Source of the DNA: a virus
Reading direction: 5' to 3' (one strand)
Virus record (IMG/VR): IMGVR_UViG_3300010885_051264
Span: 1-22,824 of that record
DNA: 22,824 nt
The notes under the pieces were generated by a model. That model was not told the DNA's origin, made no database searches, and saw nothing but the letters and a program-made list of their open reading frames with translations. Position 1 is the first letter of the stretch. Each line of letters starts with the position of its first letter. Below are positions 22,158 through 22,824 of the stretch, piece by piece. The position numbers and the translations under genes were made by a program.

Positions 22158-22712
22158 TTATGCTGGTACTTCTTCGAAGGTAGCTTTTACAGAGAAATTA
22201 TTGAAGAATGGATTAGATGATCCCCATTTTCTGCAAACAAATAATTTAGCATCTGTAGCCGCTACAGTATAGGGAGCAGATGGGTAATATATAAAAGCTG
22301 CCTTCGCTGACCTTGCACTAAGAAAATGAAGGATAGCAGTACATTCGTCTAATGTTAACCCGTCAAAATTCAATTCAAAATTGAGCAGATTAAAGTTAAT
22401 TTGATCACTTACTCTTTTTTCGTAACCATCTCCGTATTTTATTACATCTACTTTGGGCTCAAAATTCGCTTGAGTTTGATATGAAGGCTTCCAAATAAAT
22501 AAAGGATAGTCTTTCTTTACTACTGGATGCTGGAAAAAACCACCCCAATAAGTATCCGAATTAGATATTACATTAGAATAGATGGGAGGATTGGCTGCGG
22601 GAACCGCCGCTTTAGCGTAATAATATCGATTATCTGTGTATACGATAATATCATGCTTATTATATATGGCAGAACTGCTCCATGAACTAATGTTAAAAAT
22701 CGAACTAGACAT
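22158..22712 (-). CDS. Minor tail protein, lambda M family, with N-terminal CBM5/12-like module
   Basis: The C-terminal part (about 80-184) of this 184-residue protein matches the Phage_min_tail family of lambda gpM, a tail tip protein. It has NFEPKVDVIKYGDGYEKRVS (83-102), a LNFDGLTLDECTAILHFLSAR stretch (114-134), LFVCRKWG (157-164) and the ending VKATFEEV. Residues 1-60 are an addition not expected in M: a W...Y..HDIIV...YYYAK...NPP...YW module like that in the neighbouring L-like protein. An AAAGG lies eight bases before the ATG, with another AAAGG closer in. The start overlaps the stop of an upstream frame by eight bases. The order M, L, K, K, I, J follows lambda M-L-K-I-J. Confidence 0.9.
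   Translation of the reverse strand: MSSSIFNISSWSSSAIYNKHDIIVYTDNRYYYAKAAVPAANPPIYSNVISNSDTYWGGFFQHPVVKKDYPLFIWKPSYQTQANFEPKVDVIKYGDGYEKRVSDQINFNLLNFELNFDGLTLDECTAILHFLSARSAKAAFIYYPSAPYTVAATDAKLFVCRKWGSSNPFFNNFSVKATFEEVPA
22545..22682 (-). other. CBM5/12-like module at the N-terminus of the M-like protein (residues 11-56)
   Basis: It is built from W11, Y17-N-K-H-D-I-I-V, Y30-Y31-Y32-A-K, N41-P-P and Y55-W56, with the same order and spacing as the module inside the L-like protein. Carbohydrate binding is inferred from the aromatic pattern only. Confidence 0.6.
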
Positions 22713-22824
22713 ACCTTTTACCTTTTACCAACTTATTATTACACTTTTTTGTGTAAATAATAAAATAAGATGGCATTATCTCGACTAAATAAACAGAACT
22801 TGGATTTTTACTTGAATCAAAGCC
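22705..22824 (-). CDS. 3' end of an unidentified gene upstream of the M-like gene
   Basis: On the minus strand one frame is open from the window edge to TAG at 22705-22707, giving 39 residues that end in a basic tail (LVKGKRYV). The other two frames are closed. Its stop overlaps the M-like start by eight bases, the same arrangement as other neighbours in this operon. The fragment (starting GFDSSKNPSSVYLVEI) is too short to assign. A tail protein is likely from the context. Confidence 0.55.
   Translation of the reverse strand, partial: GFDSSKNPSSVYLVEIMPSYFIIYTKKCNNKLVKGKRYV

Noticed and set aside
22739-22756. TTACAC-TTTTTT-GTGTAA inverted repeat as operator or terminator
   Set aside because: Only six weak pairs, and it lies within the open frame that overlaps the M-like start. 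Chance is likely in AT-rich sequence.

Overview
The window is a structural (tail) module of a long-tailed double-stranded DNA phage or prophage. It is AT-rich, coding nearly end to end, and shows no tRNA, CRISPR array or insertion sequence. The tail-tip genes are recognisable homologues of phage lambda M, L, K, I and J, so the particle is most likely a siphovirus with a lambda-type tail tip. This favours a Gram-negative host, but that is an inference, and the host cannot be named from this sequence. Several genes have good Shine-Dalgarno sites (AAGGAG, GAGGGG, AAAGG). Others have none and depend on stop/start overlaps.

Left arm, plus strand (1-9804): the 3' end of an unidentified gene, two related proteins in the place of tail assembly chaperones (lambda G and G-T), then a very large tape measure gene of 2616 codons. 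A strong intrinsic-terminator-like hairpin lies between the two chaperone candidates. The tape measure protein carries an N-terminal TP901-type domain, a lambda-type C-terminal segment and a C-terminal duplicated Gly-rich module. It also carries an internal stretch bounded by G-Y/F-V/I-P-N-F motifs. That stretch contains an E...D...D-Y-K pattern resembling a PD-(D/E)XK nuclease core.

Right arm, minus strand (9784-22824, read right to left): the end of an unidentified gene, then M-like, L-like, two tandem K-like peptidase proteins, I-like, a 2500-residue J-like tip protein, and two further probable tip or fibre accessory proteins. The genes overlap by up to 8 bases or are separated by at most 4, so they look like one translationally coupled operon whose promoter is outside the window. 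The two arms converge and overlap by 21 bases at 9784-9804.

How the genes work together: the chaperone candidates would load the tape measure, which sets tail length. M, L, I and J build the tip, and the K-like proteins would process or open peptidoglycan and assist tip assembly. J is more than twice the length of lambda J because about 790 residues, including a LamG-like lectin domain, interrupt its conserved core. Both M and L carry a small module resembling carbohydrate-binding family 5/12, so this tip appears unusually rich in glycan-binding modules.

The most notable points are the nuclease-like cassette in the tape measure, the lectin and CBM insertions in J, L and M, the duplicated K gene, and the split, inverted gene order relative to lambda.
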